From positions 1-10,165 of the forward strand of contig JADYZA010000115.1 in NCBI GenBank assembly GCA_020853375.1: a stretch of 10,165 nucleotides of DNA. The letters are read 5' to 3'. Each line of letters opens with the position of its first letter. The stretch's first letter is position 1. Below the pieces are notes generated by a model, which was not told the origin of the DNA, did not search any database, and saw only the letters and a program-made list of their open reading frames with translations. Made by a program: the position numbers and the translations under genes. This stretch comes from Verrucomicrobiota bacterium (GTDB lineage: Bacteria; Verrucomicrobiota; Kiritimatiellia; Kiritimatiellales; Tichowtungiaceae). Positions 1-6,491 of this stretch are shown one piece after another.

Positions 1-30
1 GAGAAGAAACCGGAAGAGGCTGCGAAATAA
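1..30 (+). CDS. rplY: 3' end of an upstream gene, probably 50S ribosomal protein L25 (partial)
   Basis: The first frame is open from the window edge and reads EKKPEEAAK then TAA at 28-30. Only nine residues are visible, so the sequence alone cannot identify the gene. The Lys/Glu/Ala-rich tail resembles the charged C-termini of the long (Ctc-type) L25 proteins, and rplY lies directly upstream of pth in many bacteria. L25 binds 5S rRNA in the 50S subunit. The identity is an inference from gene order and tail composition. The stop lies 28 bases before the pth start, which fits co-transcription. Confidence 0.4.
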   Translation, partial: EKKPEEAAK

Positions 31-43
31 ACCTGTTTTTGAT

Positions 44-49
44 GAGGAG
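44..49 (+). promoter_or_regulatory. Ribosome binding site deciding the GTG start of pth
   Basis: GAGGAG lies 9 bases upstream of GTG at 59-61. The GTG places the conserved family N-terminus (MKVIVGLGNPG) at residue 1, so this non-ATG codon is the real start. Confidence 0.75.
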
Positions 50-58
50 CCTATCTGA

Positions 59-613
59 GTGAAGGTCATCGTCGGGCTTGGAAATCCGGGGCGGGAATAT
101 GAAATGACCCGCCACAACATCGGATTCCTGGTGCTGGATGAGCTGGCTGGGCGCTCGGGGGCTCCTTTTCGTCGGAGCTGGCGGGTTTCGGCCCGGATAT
201 CCAAGAGGTTGATCGGGCGGGAAACGGTGAAACTGGTGAAGCCGCAGACGTTTATGAACCGTAGTGGCTTGGCGGTTCGTGCGATGCTTCGAAAACAAGA
301 CGATTTGTTGGTGGTGTTTGACGATGTGGCGCTCGGCTGGGGTCAGTTGCGTGTTAGAGCGCAGGGGTCGGCGGGTGGACACAACGGTGTGCAGTCGGTG
401 ATGGATGTGGTTGGCGAGGGTGCTTTCGGCAGGATTCGGATTGGCATCGGCCCGAAACCTGATAGTGTGTCGCTCTCAAATTATGTCTTAGGGCCATTTT
501 CGGACGCCGAAAAGCAGAATTTGAAGGATGTGGTTCGCCGCGCCGCAGATGCGGTGGAAATGGTCTGCACTGCAGGGATTGAGCAGGCCATGAACTGCTT
601 TAATAGAGGATAG
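59..613 (+). CDS. pth: Peptidyl-tRNA hydrolase
   Basis: Cytoplasmic enzyme that cleaves the ester bond of peptidyl-tRNAs dropped from ribosomes, releasing peptide and reusable tRNA. The 184 residues match the usual bacterial Pth length. Family signatures are visible in order: GLGNPG at 6-11 (Asn9), TRHNIG at 17-22 with the catalytic His19, PQTFMNRSG at 62-70 (Asn67), VFDD at 86-89 with the Asp expected to orient the histidine, GSAGGHNG at 103-110 (Asn109), and RIRIGIG at 125-131. The start is GTG, supported by an upstream GAGGAG. The loop between the FMN motif and the catalytic Asp looks about four residues shorter than in the E. coli enzyme, and the residue before the Asp is Phe where E. coli has His. 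It sits between the presumed rplY and rpsF, a common arrangement. Its stop lies 17 bases before the rpsF start. Confidence 0.97.
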   Translation: MKVIVGLGNPGREYEMTRHNIGFLVLDELAGRSGAPFRRSWRVSARISKRLIGRETVKLVKPQTFMNRSGLAVRAMLRKQDDLLVVFDDVALGWGQLRVRAQGSAGGHNGVQSVMDVVGEGAFGRIRIGIGPKPDSVSLSNYVLGPFSDAEKQNLKDVVRRAADAVEMVCTAGIEQAMNCFNRG

Positions 614-617
614 GAGC

Positions 618-623
618 AAGGAG
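618..623 (+). promoter_or_regulatory. Ribosome binding site deciding the TTG start of rpsF
   Basis: AAGGAG sits 7 bases before TTG at 631-633. No in-frame ATG fits the S6 N-terminus, and a good site at ideal spacing supports the rare TTG initiation codon. Confidence 0.75.
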
Positions 624-630
624 ATAGAAA

Positions 631-942
631 TTGAAAACACTGTACGAGGGGCTTTTTATTTTCCCCGAAACATTGGATGAGGCACAGCTGGATCAGGCAA
701 TTGAAGCCGTAAAGGTTGAACTGGAAAAACTGAATGGAACGCTGGAAAGTTCGACTCGGCTCGGCAAACGCTCGTTTGCACGTCCGCTCAGAAAGAAAAA
801 AGGCGGAATTTATGTGGTGGTCATGTTCCGTCTTGAAGGCGAACAGATCGCGGCGCTCAAGCACCGCCTAAAACTCAGCACCAATGTGTTCCGTGCGCAA
901 TTTATGCAGAAGGATGAAGCGACCGCAGCTCAGGAGGCGTAA
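631..942 (+). CDS. rpsF: 30S ribosomal protein S6
   Basis: S6 is a small ribosomal protein that forms a heterodimer with S18 on the platform of the 30S subunit, next to 16S rRNA. The 103-residue product is a typical length. The N-terminus MKTLYEGLFIFPETLDE fits the conserved 'YE..FI..P' start of the family. The central GKRSFARPLRKKKGGIYVV (residues 45-63) matches the conserved 'G.R.LAYPI.K...G.Y' segment of the second half of the ferredoxin-like fold. A short Glu/Ala-rich tail follows. Initiation is at TTG, which may hold down translation relative to ATG-started neighbours. The gene is the head of the widespread rpsF-ssb-rpsR-rplI block, and the ssb ribosome binding site overlaps its last codons. 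Confidence 0.96.
   Translation: MKTLYEGLFIFPETLDEAQLDQAIEAVKVELEKLNGTLESSTRLGKRSFARPLRKKKGGIYVVVMFRLEGEQIAALKHRLKLSTNVFRAQFMQKDEATAAQEA
932..937 (+). promoter_or_regulatory. Ribosome binding site of ssb inside the end of rpsF
   Basis: AGGAGG lies within the penultimate codons of rpsF, 6 bases before the ATG at 944-946. It selects this ATG over an in-frame start at 884, which would add 20 residues that do not belong to the SSB fold. Confidence 0.8.
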
Positions 943-943
943 A

Positions 944-1375
944 ATGTCGACCCTGAATCGAGTATTCCTGATGGGCAATCTGACCCGCGATCCCGAAGTG
1001 CGGTATACGCCTTCAGGGACAGCGGTTGGTGACCTTGGTCTAGCGATTAACGAGAATTACAAAAACAAAGCGGGCGAAACGGTTGAAAGCACTGTGTTTG
1101 TTGATGTAGAAGTGTGGTCGCGTCAGGCAGAAACCTGTGCGGAGTATCTTTACAAAGGTTCGCCTGTTTTTGTTGAAGGACGTTTAAAGCTCGATCAGTG
1201 GACAAATCAGCAAGGGGAAAAGCGCAGTAAGTTGAGAGTGCGTGCAGACCGGGTACAGTTCCTCGGAGCGCCCAAGCGCGGCACCGAAGCTACTGATGCT
1301 GCCCATAATAGCATGCCGTCGTCGGCGGGATTTGACATCCCAGCGGCGGATGAGGAAGACAATATTCCGTTTTGA
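944..1375 (+). CDS. ssb: Single-stranded DNA-binding protein
   Basis: SSB coats single-stranded DNA at replication forks and repair sites and recruits partner proteins. The 143-residue product begins with the typical SSB motif 'LNRVFLMGNLTRDPEVRYTPSG' (residues 4-25; split here: LNRVFLMGNL then TRDPEVRYTPSG). The OB fold spans about residues 1-109 and includes FVDVEVWSRQAE (52-63), KGSPVFVEGRLK (71-82) and the closing VQFLG (104-108). A short flexible linker of about 25 residues leads to the acidic C-terminal tip DEEDNIPF, the peptide bound by partners such as helicases and repair enzymes. The start at 944 was chosen from the AGGAGG site and from the family N-terminus. There is one base between the rpsF stop and this start, so translation is probably coupled. 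Its place between rpsF and rpsR is the common arrangement. Confidence 0.97.
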   Translation: MSTLNRVFLMGNLTRDPEVRYTPSGTAVGDLGLAINENYKNKAGETVESTVFVDVEVWSRQAETCAEYLYKGSPVFVEGRLKLDQWTNQQGEKRSKLRVRADRVQFLGAPKRGTEATDAAHNSMPSSAGFDIPAADEEDNIPF

Positions 1376-1396
1376 TAAGGAAAGGATTAATAGAAC

Positions 1397-1600
1397 ATGG
1401 CATACGATAAAGAGGAAAAAGGCGGCCGACTTTTGGAAGGCGTGACCGAAATCGACTACAAGGATGCGGAACTGCTCCGTAAATTTATGACCGAGCGCGG
1501 CAAAATTCTTTCGCGCCGTTACACCGGTGTGACATCCAAGCAACAGCGTCAGGTTAAGCGGGCAATCCGCCAGGCGCGCGTAATGGGACTTGTGCGCTAA
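1397..1600 (+). CDS. rpsR: 30S ribosomal protein S18, atypical N-terminus
   Basis: S18 pairs with S6 in the 30S platform. At 67 residues it is slightly short for the family (commonly about 70-90). The core is unmistakable: [20 protein letters not shown] (residues 18-37), then RRYTG (40-44) and [14 protein letters not shown] (48-61). The N-terminal 17 residues ([17 protein letters not shown]) lack the basic Arg/Lys-Cys-Arg-Phe patch that usually precedes 'EGV..IDYKD', and no cysteine zinc ligands are present. The C-terminus ends at GLVR, where many homologues continue with LLPY. An in-frame TAG at 1391-1393, two codons before the ATG, rules out a longer protein from this reading frame. The purine-rich AAGGAAAGGA upstream can serve as ribosome binding site. 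Confidence 0.95.
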   Translation: MAYDKEEKGGRLLEGVTEIDYKDAELLRKFMTERGKILSRRYTGVTSKQQRQVKRAIRQARVMGLVR

Positions 1601-1624
1601 GACGTTGAATAGAGGAGAATCAAA

Positions 1625-2074
1625 ATGGCAGTAGAAGTTTTGTTGATGAATGCGGTGCCCGGACTTGGCATCGAAGGCGATGTGGTTCGTGTGGCCGACG
1701 GCTATGCACGGAACTATCTTTTTCCAAATGGGCTGGCCTCGGAAGTAACCGCGGGTAAAAAACGCCAGATTGAGAAAAAACGCATTGAGCGTCTTGAATT
1801 GATGCGCAAGGAAAAAACGGCGGCTGAAGAGCTGTCCAAGAAGTTTGAAGGAATTTCCTGCACGATTGCGGTTAAGACATCCGAAAATGAGAAGATGTTT
1901 GGTTCGGTTAATGCAAACCAGATTATCGAAAAGCTGGCTGAGCAAGGGTTTGTGCTGGAGCGCAGTCAGCTGAAGCTCGATTCTCCGTTGCATGAGCTAG
2001 GTGTATTTGATGTGACGGTTACTCTTCACCCGGAAGTCAAAACCACATTGAAGGTATGGATCGTTGAAGAATGA
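1625..2074 (+). CDS. rplI: 50S ribosomal protein L9
   Basis: L9 binds 23S rRNA near the base of the L1 stalk and projects a long helix from the 50S surface; it influences reading-frame maintenance. The 149 residues equal the usual length. The N-terminal rRNA-binding domain carries the family signature at residues 12-37, including PGLGIEGDVVRVADGYARNY and LFPNGLA. A charged connecting helix follows at about 42-75 (rich in Lys, Glu and Arg), then the C-terminal domain from about 76 to 149, ending VKTTLKVWIVEE. AGAGGAGA ends 6 bases before the ATG. The stop overlaps the dnaB start as ATGA at 2071-2074, so dnaB is probably translated by coupling to L9. Confidence 0.97.
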   Translation: MAVEVLLMNAVPGLGIEGDVVRVADGYARNYLFPNGLASEVTAGKKRQIEKKRIERLELMRKEKTAAEELSKKFEGISCTIAVKTSENEKMFGSVNANQIIEKLAEQGFVLERSQLKLDSPLHELGVFDVTVTLHPEVKTTLKVWIVEE

Positions 2075-3453
2075 GTTCTATCGATCAGAGCGGGCGTCGT
2101 CTTCCGCCCTACAGTGAGGAAGCCGAACGAGGCGTTCTCGGCTCCGCTCTGATTGAATCTTCCCGCGTTATAGAACTCTGTTCCATGAAGTCGGTTTCGG
2201 CCGATGCATTTTATATCCCTGCCCACCGATTGCTTTTCGAGCAGCTCACGGAAATGTATCAGAGCGCGAGGGCGATTGATTTATTGACGGTGGGTGAAGA
2301 CCTGAAGAATTGCGGCCGGCTGACTCAGATCGGCGGATATGCTTATCTCGAAGGGTTGATAGACAGCACTCCAACATCCGCTCACGCCGAATATTACATT
2401 GATATTATTCAGCAGAAACATTTGTTGCGCCGAATCATTGCGCAGGCCGCTGAAACGATTGATCGCTGCTATAGCCCCGATGAAGAAGCCGAAGAGCTAC
2501 TTAGCCGCACCGAAGAATCGTTTTTTGAACTGAGTGATAAAAAGACGGCCTCTTCCGATGGTTGGAAAGATGTTGTTTATAAGACGGCCGGACAGATTAT
2601 CAACGGCAACGTGCTCGACAATGGCGTACCCACCGGGTTCGCCGATCTCGATAAAGAGCTACGCGGACTGCACAATACCGACATGATTGTTTTGGCGGCG
2701 CGTCCCTCCATGGGGAAAACCGCGCTTGCTATGAACATTGCCGAACATGCCGCGCTCGGGCGAGGCGGCGGTAAGAAGCATGCGGTCGGTGTGTTCAGCC
2801 TTGAAATGTCGCAGGAGCAGCTCGTTCGTCGTATGCTCTACAGCAAAGCAGGCGTGCCGGCCTGGAAAGATTATTTTGCGGAGTCTGACCGGACGAAAAT
2901 TTCTTCCGCTGCCGACCAGCTCGGGAAGGCCGCCATTATTGTAGACGATGCCGCCGGTCTGGATGTGATGGATCTTCGTGCCCGCGCCCGCCGGATGAAG
3001 CGGATACACAACGTCGATCTGATCGTGATCGACTATCTTCAATTGCTGGCGGATAAGCGCCGTTCGCGCGAAGGCCGTCAGCAGGAAACCGCTTCGATTT
3101 CGAATAGTATAAAAGCCATGGCGAAGGAATTGAAAATTCCGGTTCTGATTCTTAGTCAGCTCAGTCGTGCCCCTGAACAGGGTACTCGCGACGGCAAGCC
3201 GCGGCTTTCCGACCTGCGCGATTCTGGCGCTATTGAACAGGATGCCGACGTGGTGCTTTTGCTTCAGCGTCCATTTTATTACAGTAAAGATAAAGAAGCG
3301 GACACTGCGTCTGGAGACGATACGCTGGCTATTGTGGATATTGCCAAGCACCGTAACGGGCCGGTTGGCGAGGTGAAGTTGAATTTCTTCAGAGAGATCA
3401 CGCGGTTTGAGGATCGTGATCCTCGGCACGGGGTGGACGGCGCGTCGGAGTAA
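2071..3453 (+). CDS. dnaB: Replicative DNA helicase DnaB
   Basis: Hexameric 5'-3' helicase that unwinds DNA ahead of the replisome and interacts with primase. The 460-residue length is normal. The N-terminal helical domain (about 10-110) begins with PPYSEEAERGVLGSAL, the typical DnaB opening. The RecA-like C-terminal domain carries GVPTGFADLD (185-194), Walker A ARPSMGKTA (210-218, Lys216), VFSLEMSQEQL (241-251), Walker B LIVIDYLQLL (317-326), LSQLSR (361-366), SDLRDSGAIEQDAD (380-393) and KHRNGPVG (426-433). No intein or insertion interrupts these motifs, although inteins are frequent at the DnaB Walker A site in other bacteria. The start is the ATG overlapping the rplI stop; only a weak purine stretch (GAAGA) precedes it, which favours translational coupling. 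Eight bases separate its stop from bamA. Confidence 0.97.
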   Translation: MSSIDQSGRRLPPYSEEAERGVLGSALIESSRVIELCSMKSVSADAFYIPAHRLLFEQLTEMYQSARAIDLLTVGEDLKNCGRLTQIGGYAYLEGLIDSTPTSAHAEYYIDIIQQKHLLRRIIAQAAETIDRCYSPDEEAEELLSRTEESFFELSDKKTASSDGWKDVVYKTAGQIINGNVLDNGVPTGFADLDKELRGLHNTDMIVLAARPSMGKTALAMNIAEHAALGRGGGKKHAVGVFSLEMSQEQLVRRMLYSKAGVPAWKDYFAESDRTKISSAADQLGKAAIIVDDAAGLDVMDLRARARRMKRIHNVDLIVIDYLQLLADKRRSREGRQQETASISNSIKAMAKELKIPVLILSQLSRAPEQGTRDGKPRLSDLRDSGAIEQDADVVLLLQRPFYYSKDKEADTASGDDTLAIVDIAKHRNGPVGEVKLNFFREITRFEDRDPRHGVDGASE

Positions 3454-3461
3454 GAAATAAG

Positions 3462-5834
3462 ATGAAAAAAAAGAATAAACTTCTAGGTCTACTGATGCTG
3501 TCCGTTGGGCTGGCCGCTTCCGGTTTTTCAGCTCTGGTTCTTAATGAAGTCCGGATTGAAAACGTCGAAAAGATTGCGCTGGATGAGTCTTTTGTGCGGG
3601 CCTACACCTCGTTGCGGGCCGGGCAGGAGATCGGAAGCGAAGTCGAGCTGAACGAGGCGGTTGCGCACGATGTTGATAATTTGCGCCGCTCTGGGCGGTT
3701 TTCCTATGTTCGCGCTTTGGTTGAGCAGGATGGCGGAAAGTTCACGCTTATCTATAAAGTGGCCGGGCGGTTGCGCCTGAAGCAGATTGATATTACCGGC
3801 GCCGAAGAAATCGGTAATCGGAAAATAAAGAAAGAGCTCGAGCTTTCGCTGGGCGATTATGTGGACGAGGCTTTGGTCGGTGAAAAAGTCCGTAAAGCGG
3901 AAGCCTACTGCCGGAAGAATAAATATCCTGACGCATCCATTACATGGGAACTGAAGCCGGATGAAAAGACCGGTTCAGCCGATTTGTTGCTGAAAGTCAA
4001 CGAGGGTGAAAAACTCCGTGTTAAAAAGATTCATTTCGAAGGAGATCATATTGCTGGGGAAAGTGTGTGGCGCCGGATGACTCCGAACATTTTTCCGTCC
4101 CGAAAAACCTCTGACCGATATAATCCGTGGGAACTCAGAAAGGTTCTTCAACAGAAAAAAACCTGGTGGATTACCCCTTGGTTTGGCGCTTATAAGCCGG
4201 AGATGAAGGAGGCTGACTTGGCGGCCATTCGCAAGTTTTATCAGGATCGCGGTTTTCTGGATGTAAAGGTGGATGGGCCTGAAATGAAGGCACTCGGCGA
4301 TGGGAAACTCGAGCTAGTCTATCACATTCAAGAAGGGGTTCGCTACCAGATTGGCGTGATCGGGTTTGATGGGAATACGCTGTATAAGACCGACGAACTT
4401 GAAAAACAGGTGAAGTTAAAGTCCGGCGCAGTTGCTTCACGGGCAGAGATTGATGCAGCGGCTTCTTCCGTGAATCACTATTACGGAAACCGGGGGTACA
4501 TTCGGAACGATGTGCAACCTGTAATTGTCACAGACCCAAAAACCCAAACGGCGACGATTCGTTTCAGCGTGCGGGAAGGTGAGTTGGCAAATATTAACGA
4601 GGTGGATATCCGCGGAAGCGAGAAAACCCGTGACGAAGTGATGCGGCGCGAACTGGCTGTCTATCCCGGAGAACTTTTCCATCAGGGAAAAGTGGAGACC
4701 AGTGAAAACCGTCTGAAGAATTTGGGCTACTTCGAAACCGTCAGCAGTTCGTATGCTCCGGCTGAAGAAGGGACCAACACCTACGATTTGACCTTCAAGG
4801 TTAAAGAAAAAGCCATGGGAAGTTTTTTGATTGGCGCCGGATTTTCCAGTGTGGATAGCTTGGTCGGCTTTGCCGAGCTGTCGCATGGAAACTTTGACAT
4901 TCAGCGCTGGCCGCCAGTCGGCGACGGGCAGAAGATGAAGGTTCGAGTGCAGGCCGGCACAAAACGAAGCGACCTCGAAGTTTCTTTTGTTGAACCGTGG
5001 TTTATGGATCGCAAGCTGGCTTTGGGGCAGGACTTGTATTATCGCGATGCCAGTTATTACAGCGACCTGTTTGATCTGCAAACACTGGGGAGCAAAACTT
5101 CGCTTACCAAGCCGGTTTGGGACCCGTTCACCCGAGCTTCGGTTAGTTATTCCTTGGAGCAATTTAGTGTCAATAATATGGAAACGAATGCTCCGTCTGA
5201 AATACTTGATGACAAGGGGTCTCACCTGAAGTCTGCCGTGGGCTTCGATCTTTCGCGCGACACACGCGACCAGTTTTTTATTCCGACTCGCGGTAACTAT
5301 AGTTCCGCTGGTGTTGAGGTCGCCGGATTTGGAGGGGATCAGGAAACCTATATGCTGGAGGCCAAAACATCGCAGTTTTGGCCGGTACTGGACGATCATG
5401 TGTTCAACCTTAAAGGTGAGATGCGCACGATTGAAAGTTACGGCAGCAAAGATGTGCCTATTTACGATATGTTGTTTCTTGGTGGGCCGCGTAACATCCG
5501 TGGGTTTAAGTATCGGGATGTCAGCCCTAGAACGAAGGATGGAAGTGGTTCTGATGAGCCGGTCGGTGGACTCAGCAGTTGGTACGCAACGGCTGAGTAC
5601 ACAATTCCGCTTTGGACGAAAATTCGCGCGGCGGCGTTTTATGACATCGGGGCTGTTTCGGAAACATCCTTTGACTGGTTTGCTGCGGATATTAATTCCA
5701 GCTACGGTATCGGCGCGCGTATTGATTTGCCGATGTTTCCGTTGCGGCTGGATTACGCCATTCCGCACATTACAGACGATGCAAATAAAGGAACCGGCGG
5801 TCGGTTTAGTTTTCTGCTGGGCTACACATTCTAA
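3462..5834 (+). CDS. bamA: Outer membrane protein assembly factor BamA
   Basis: Core subunit of the BAM complex, which folds and inserts beta-barrel proteins into the outer membrane. The 790 residues begin with a Sec signal peptide (basic MKKKNK, hydrophobic core to about residue 21, likely cleavage after GFSA at 24). Five POTRA domains can be laid out at about 25-101, 102-182, 184-293, 294-374 and 375-449; each has the recurring 'I.G...' first strand and a 'LR..G.F/Y' helix-strand turn (for example RRSGRF at 75-80, KNLGYF at 419-424). The transmembrane barrel covers about 450-790, with the loop-6 motif IRGF at 679-682 (VRGF/Y type) and a C-terminal aromatic strand ending GYTF, the usual outer-membrane sorting signal. 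POTRA3 looks enlarged, with a Trp- and Lys-rich insertion around 207-246. The likely ribosome binding site is GGAG at 3447-3450 in the end of dnaB. It is followed by skp and lpxD, a standard envelope gene order. Confidence 0.96.
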   Translation: MKKKNKLLGLLMLSVGLAASGFSALVLNEVRIENVEKIALDESFVRAYTSLRAGQEIGSEVELNEAVAHDVDNLRRSGRFSYVRALVEQDGGKFTLIYKVAGRLRLKQIDITGAEEIGNRKIKKELELSLGDYVDEALVGEKVRKAEAYCRKNKYPDASITWELKPDEKTGSADLLLKVNEGEKLRVKKIHFEGDHIAGESVWRRMTPNIFPSRKTSDRYNPWELRKVLQQKKTWWITPWFGAYKPEMKEADLAAIRKFYQDRGFLDVKVDGPEMKALGDGKLELVYHIQEGVRYQIGVIGFDGNTLYKTDELEKQVKLKSGAVASRAEIDAAASSVNHYYGNRGYIRNDVQPVIVTDPKTQTATIRFSVREGELANINEVDIRGSEKTRDEVMRRELAVYPGELFHQGKVETSENRLKNLGYFETVSSSYAPAEEGTNTYDLTFKVKEKAMGSFLIGAGFSSVDSLVGFAELSHGNFDIQRWPPVGDGQKMKVRVQAGTKRSDLEVSFVEPWFMDRKLALGQDLYYRDASYYSDLFDLQTLGSKTSLTKPVWDPFTRASVSYSLEQFSVNNMETNAPSEILDDKGSHLKSAVGFDLSRDTRDQFFIPTRGNYSSAGVEVAGFGGDQETYMLEAKTSQFWPVLDDHVFNLKGEMRTIESYGSKDVPIYDMLFLGGPRNIRGFKYRDVSPRTKDGSGSDEPVGGLSSWYATAEYTIPLWTKIRAAAFYDIGAVSETSFDWFAADINSSYGIGARIDLPMFPLRLDYAIPHITDDANKGTGGRFSFLLGYTF

Positions 5835-5843
5835 TCAGAAACC

Positions 5844-5852
5844 AAAGGAGGT
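5844..5852 (+). promoter_or_regulatory. Extended Shine-Dalgarno of skp/ompH
   Basis: AAAGGAGGT is a nine-base match to the usual anti-Shine-Dalgarno end of 16S rRNA, the most complete one in the window. Four bases separate GGAGG from the ATG at 5856. It suggests the chaperone is translated more strongly than bamA on a shared message (inference). Confidence 0.75.
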
Positions 5853-5855
5853 CGT

Positions 5856-6491
5856 ATGAAGAAATTTTTTCTGGTGGGGGCGGCGGTCATGCTGTTGGCC
5901 GGATATTCGATGGCAGCTGATAAGATTGTTTTTATAGACCTCGAAAAAGTGTTTAACGATTTCTACAAAACCCAGCTGGCTAAATCAAAGGTGGAGGTTC
6001 AGCAACAGGACGTTGAGGCGGAACGAAAAATTATGGTTGATGAGATGACTCTCATCAATACAGAGGCCGACACGCTGAAAAAAGAAGCGCGCGACACCAC
6101 GCTGGCGGAGGAAATCCGTGACAGCAAGCGCATGCTTTATGAAAAGCGGTTGATGGATCTTCGGACGAAGAAAAAAGAGATTGATGATTTTACCTCGCGC
6201 CGGCAGCAGCAGCTCCAGCTTCAGGTTTCTCGCATGAGTCAGACCATTATGGACGAGATCCGTCAAACCGTCGTCGAGTACGCCAAAAAAGAGGGATTTA
6301 CTGCGGTTATTGATAATTCATCACGTCGCGCCGCCGTCGGGGTTTTTATTTATACTCATCCCGATTCGGAAATCACGGAGGCTATTCTTGCCGCGCTTAA
6401 CAGCAAGCGGGCGGATGTGCTAAAGGGTGATTTGTTCGACGATGCTGTGAAGCCAACGGATAAGCCGAAGGATGGAGGCGGCAAAAAATGA
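5856..6491 (+). CDS. skp: OmpH/Skp family periplasmic chaperone
   Basis: Predicted periplasmic chaperone that holds unfolded outer-membrane proteins between the Sec translocon and the BAM complex. The 211-residue protein has a clear signal peptide: MKKFF, a hydrophobic core (LVGAAVMLLAGYS), and probable cleavage after SMA at residue 20. The mature start DKIVFIDLEKVFNDFYKTQ matches the OmpH/Skp opening ('.I..VD...VF..Y..'). Residues about 40-145 are strongly charged and helical in character, as expected for the tentacle-like coiled coils of Skp. The region EYAKKEGFTAVIDNSS (141-156) corresponds to the family's C-terminal strand segment. A Lys/Asp/Gly-rich tail of about 15 residues ends the protein. 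It lies between bamA and lpxD, the usual position for skp. Its stop overlaps the lpxD start as ATGA. The family is certain; strict orthology to E. coli Skp is likely. Confidence 0.92.
   Translation: MKKFFLVGAAVMLLAGYSMAADKIVFIDLEKVFNDFYKTQLAKSKVEVQQQDVEAERKIMVDEMTLINTEADTLKKEARDTTLAEEIRDSKRMLYEKRLMDLRTKKKEIDDFTSRRQQQLQLQVSRMSQTIMDEIRQTVVEYAKKEGFTAVIDNSSRRAAVGVFIYTHPDSEITEAILAALNSKRADVLKGDLFDDAVKPTDKPKDGGGKK

Noticed and set aside
540..630. Search for an S6:S18-binding leader RNA (autoregulatory) upstream of rpsF
   Set aside because: The intergenic gap is only 17 bases, and I could not assemble the conserved bulged-stem structure in the end of pth. A short GCAGA/TCTGC pairing at 545-567 is within coding sequence and is not convincing. 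A covariance-model search would decide it.
884..943. Upstream in-frame start that would lengthen SSB by 20 residues
   Set aside because: The added residues are the out-of-frame reading of the rpsF end and do not belong to SSB. The ATG at 944 has AGGAGG at 6 bases and matches the family N-terminus.
2730..2770. Possible intein in DnaB at the Walker A motif
   Set aside because: Walker A and all later helicase motifs are continuous in a 460-residue protein, so no intein is present.
4437..5768. Long antisense open frame of 443 codons opposite the BamA barrel, and a similar 256-codon frame opposite dnaB (2659-3429)
   Set aside because: Both lie wholly opposite well-supported genes, have no recognisable domain, and read as composition-driven mirror frames of coding DNA. 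No ribosome binding site or promoter sets them apart.
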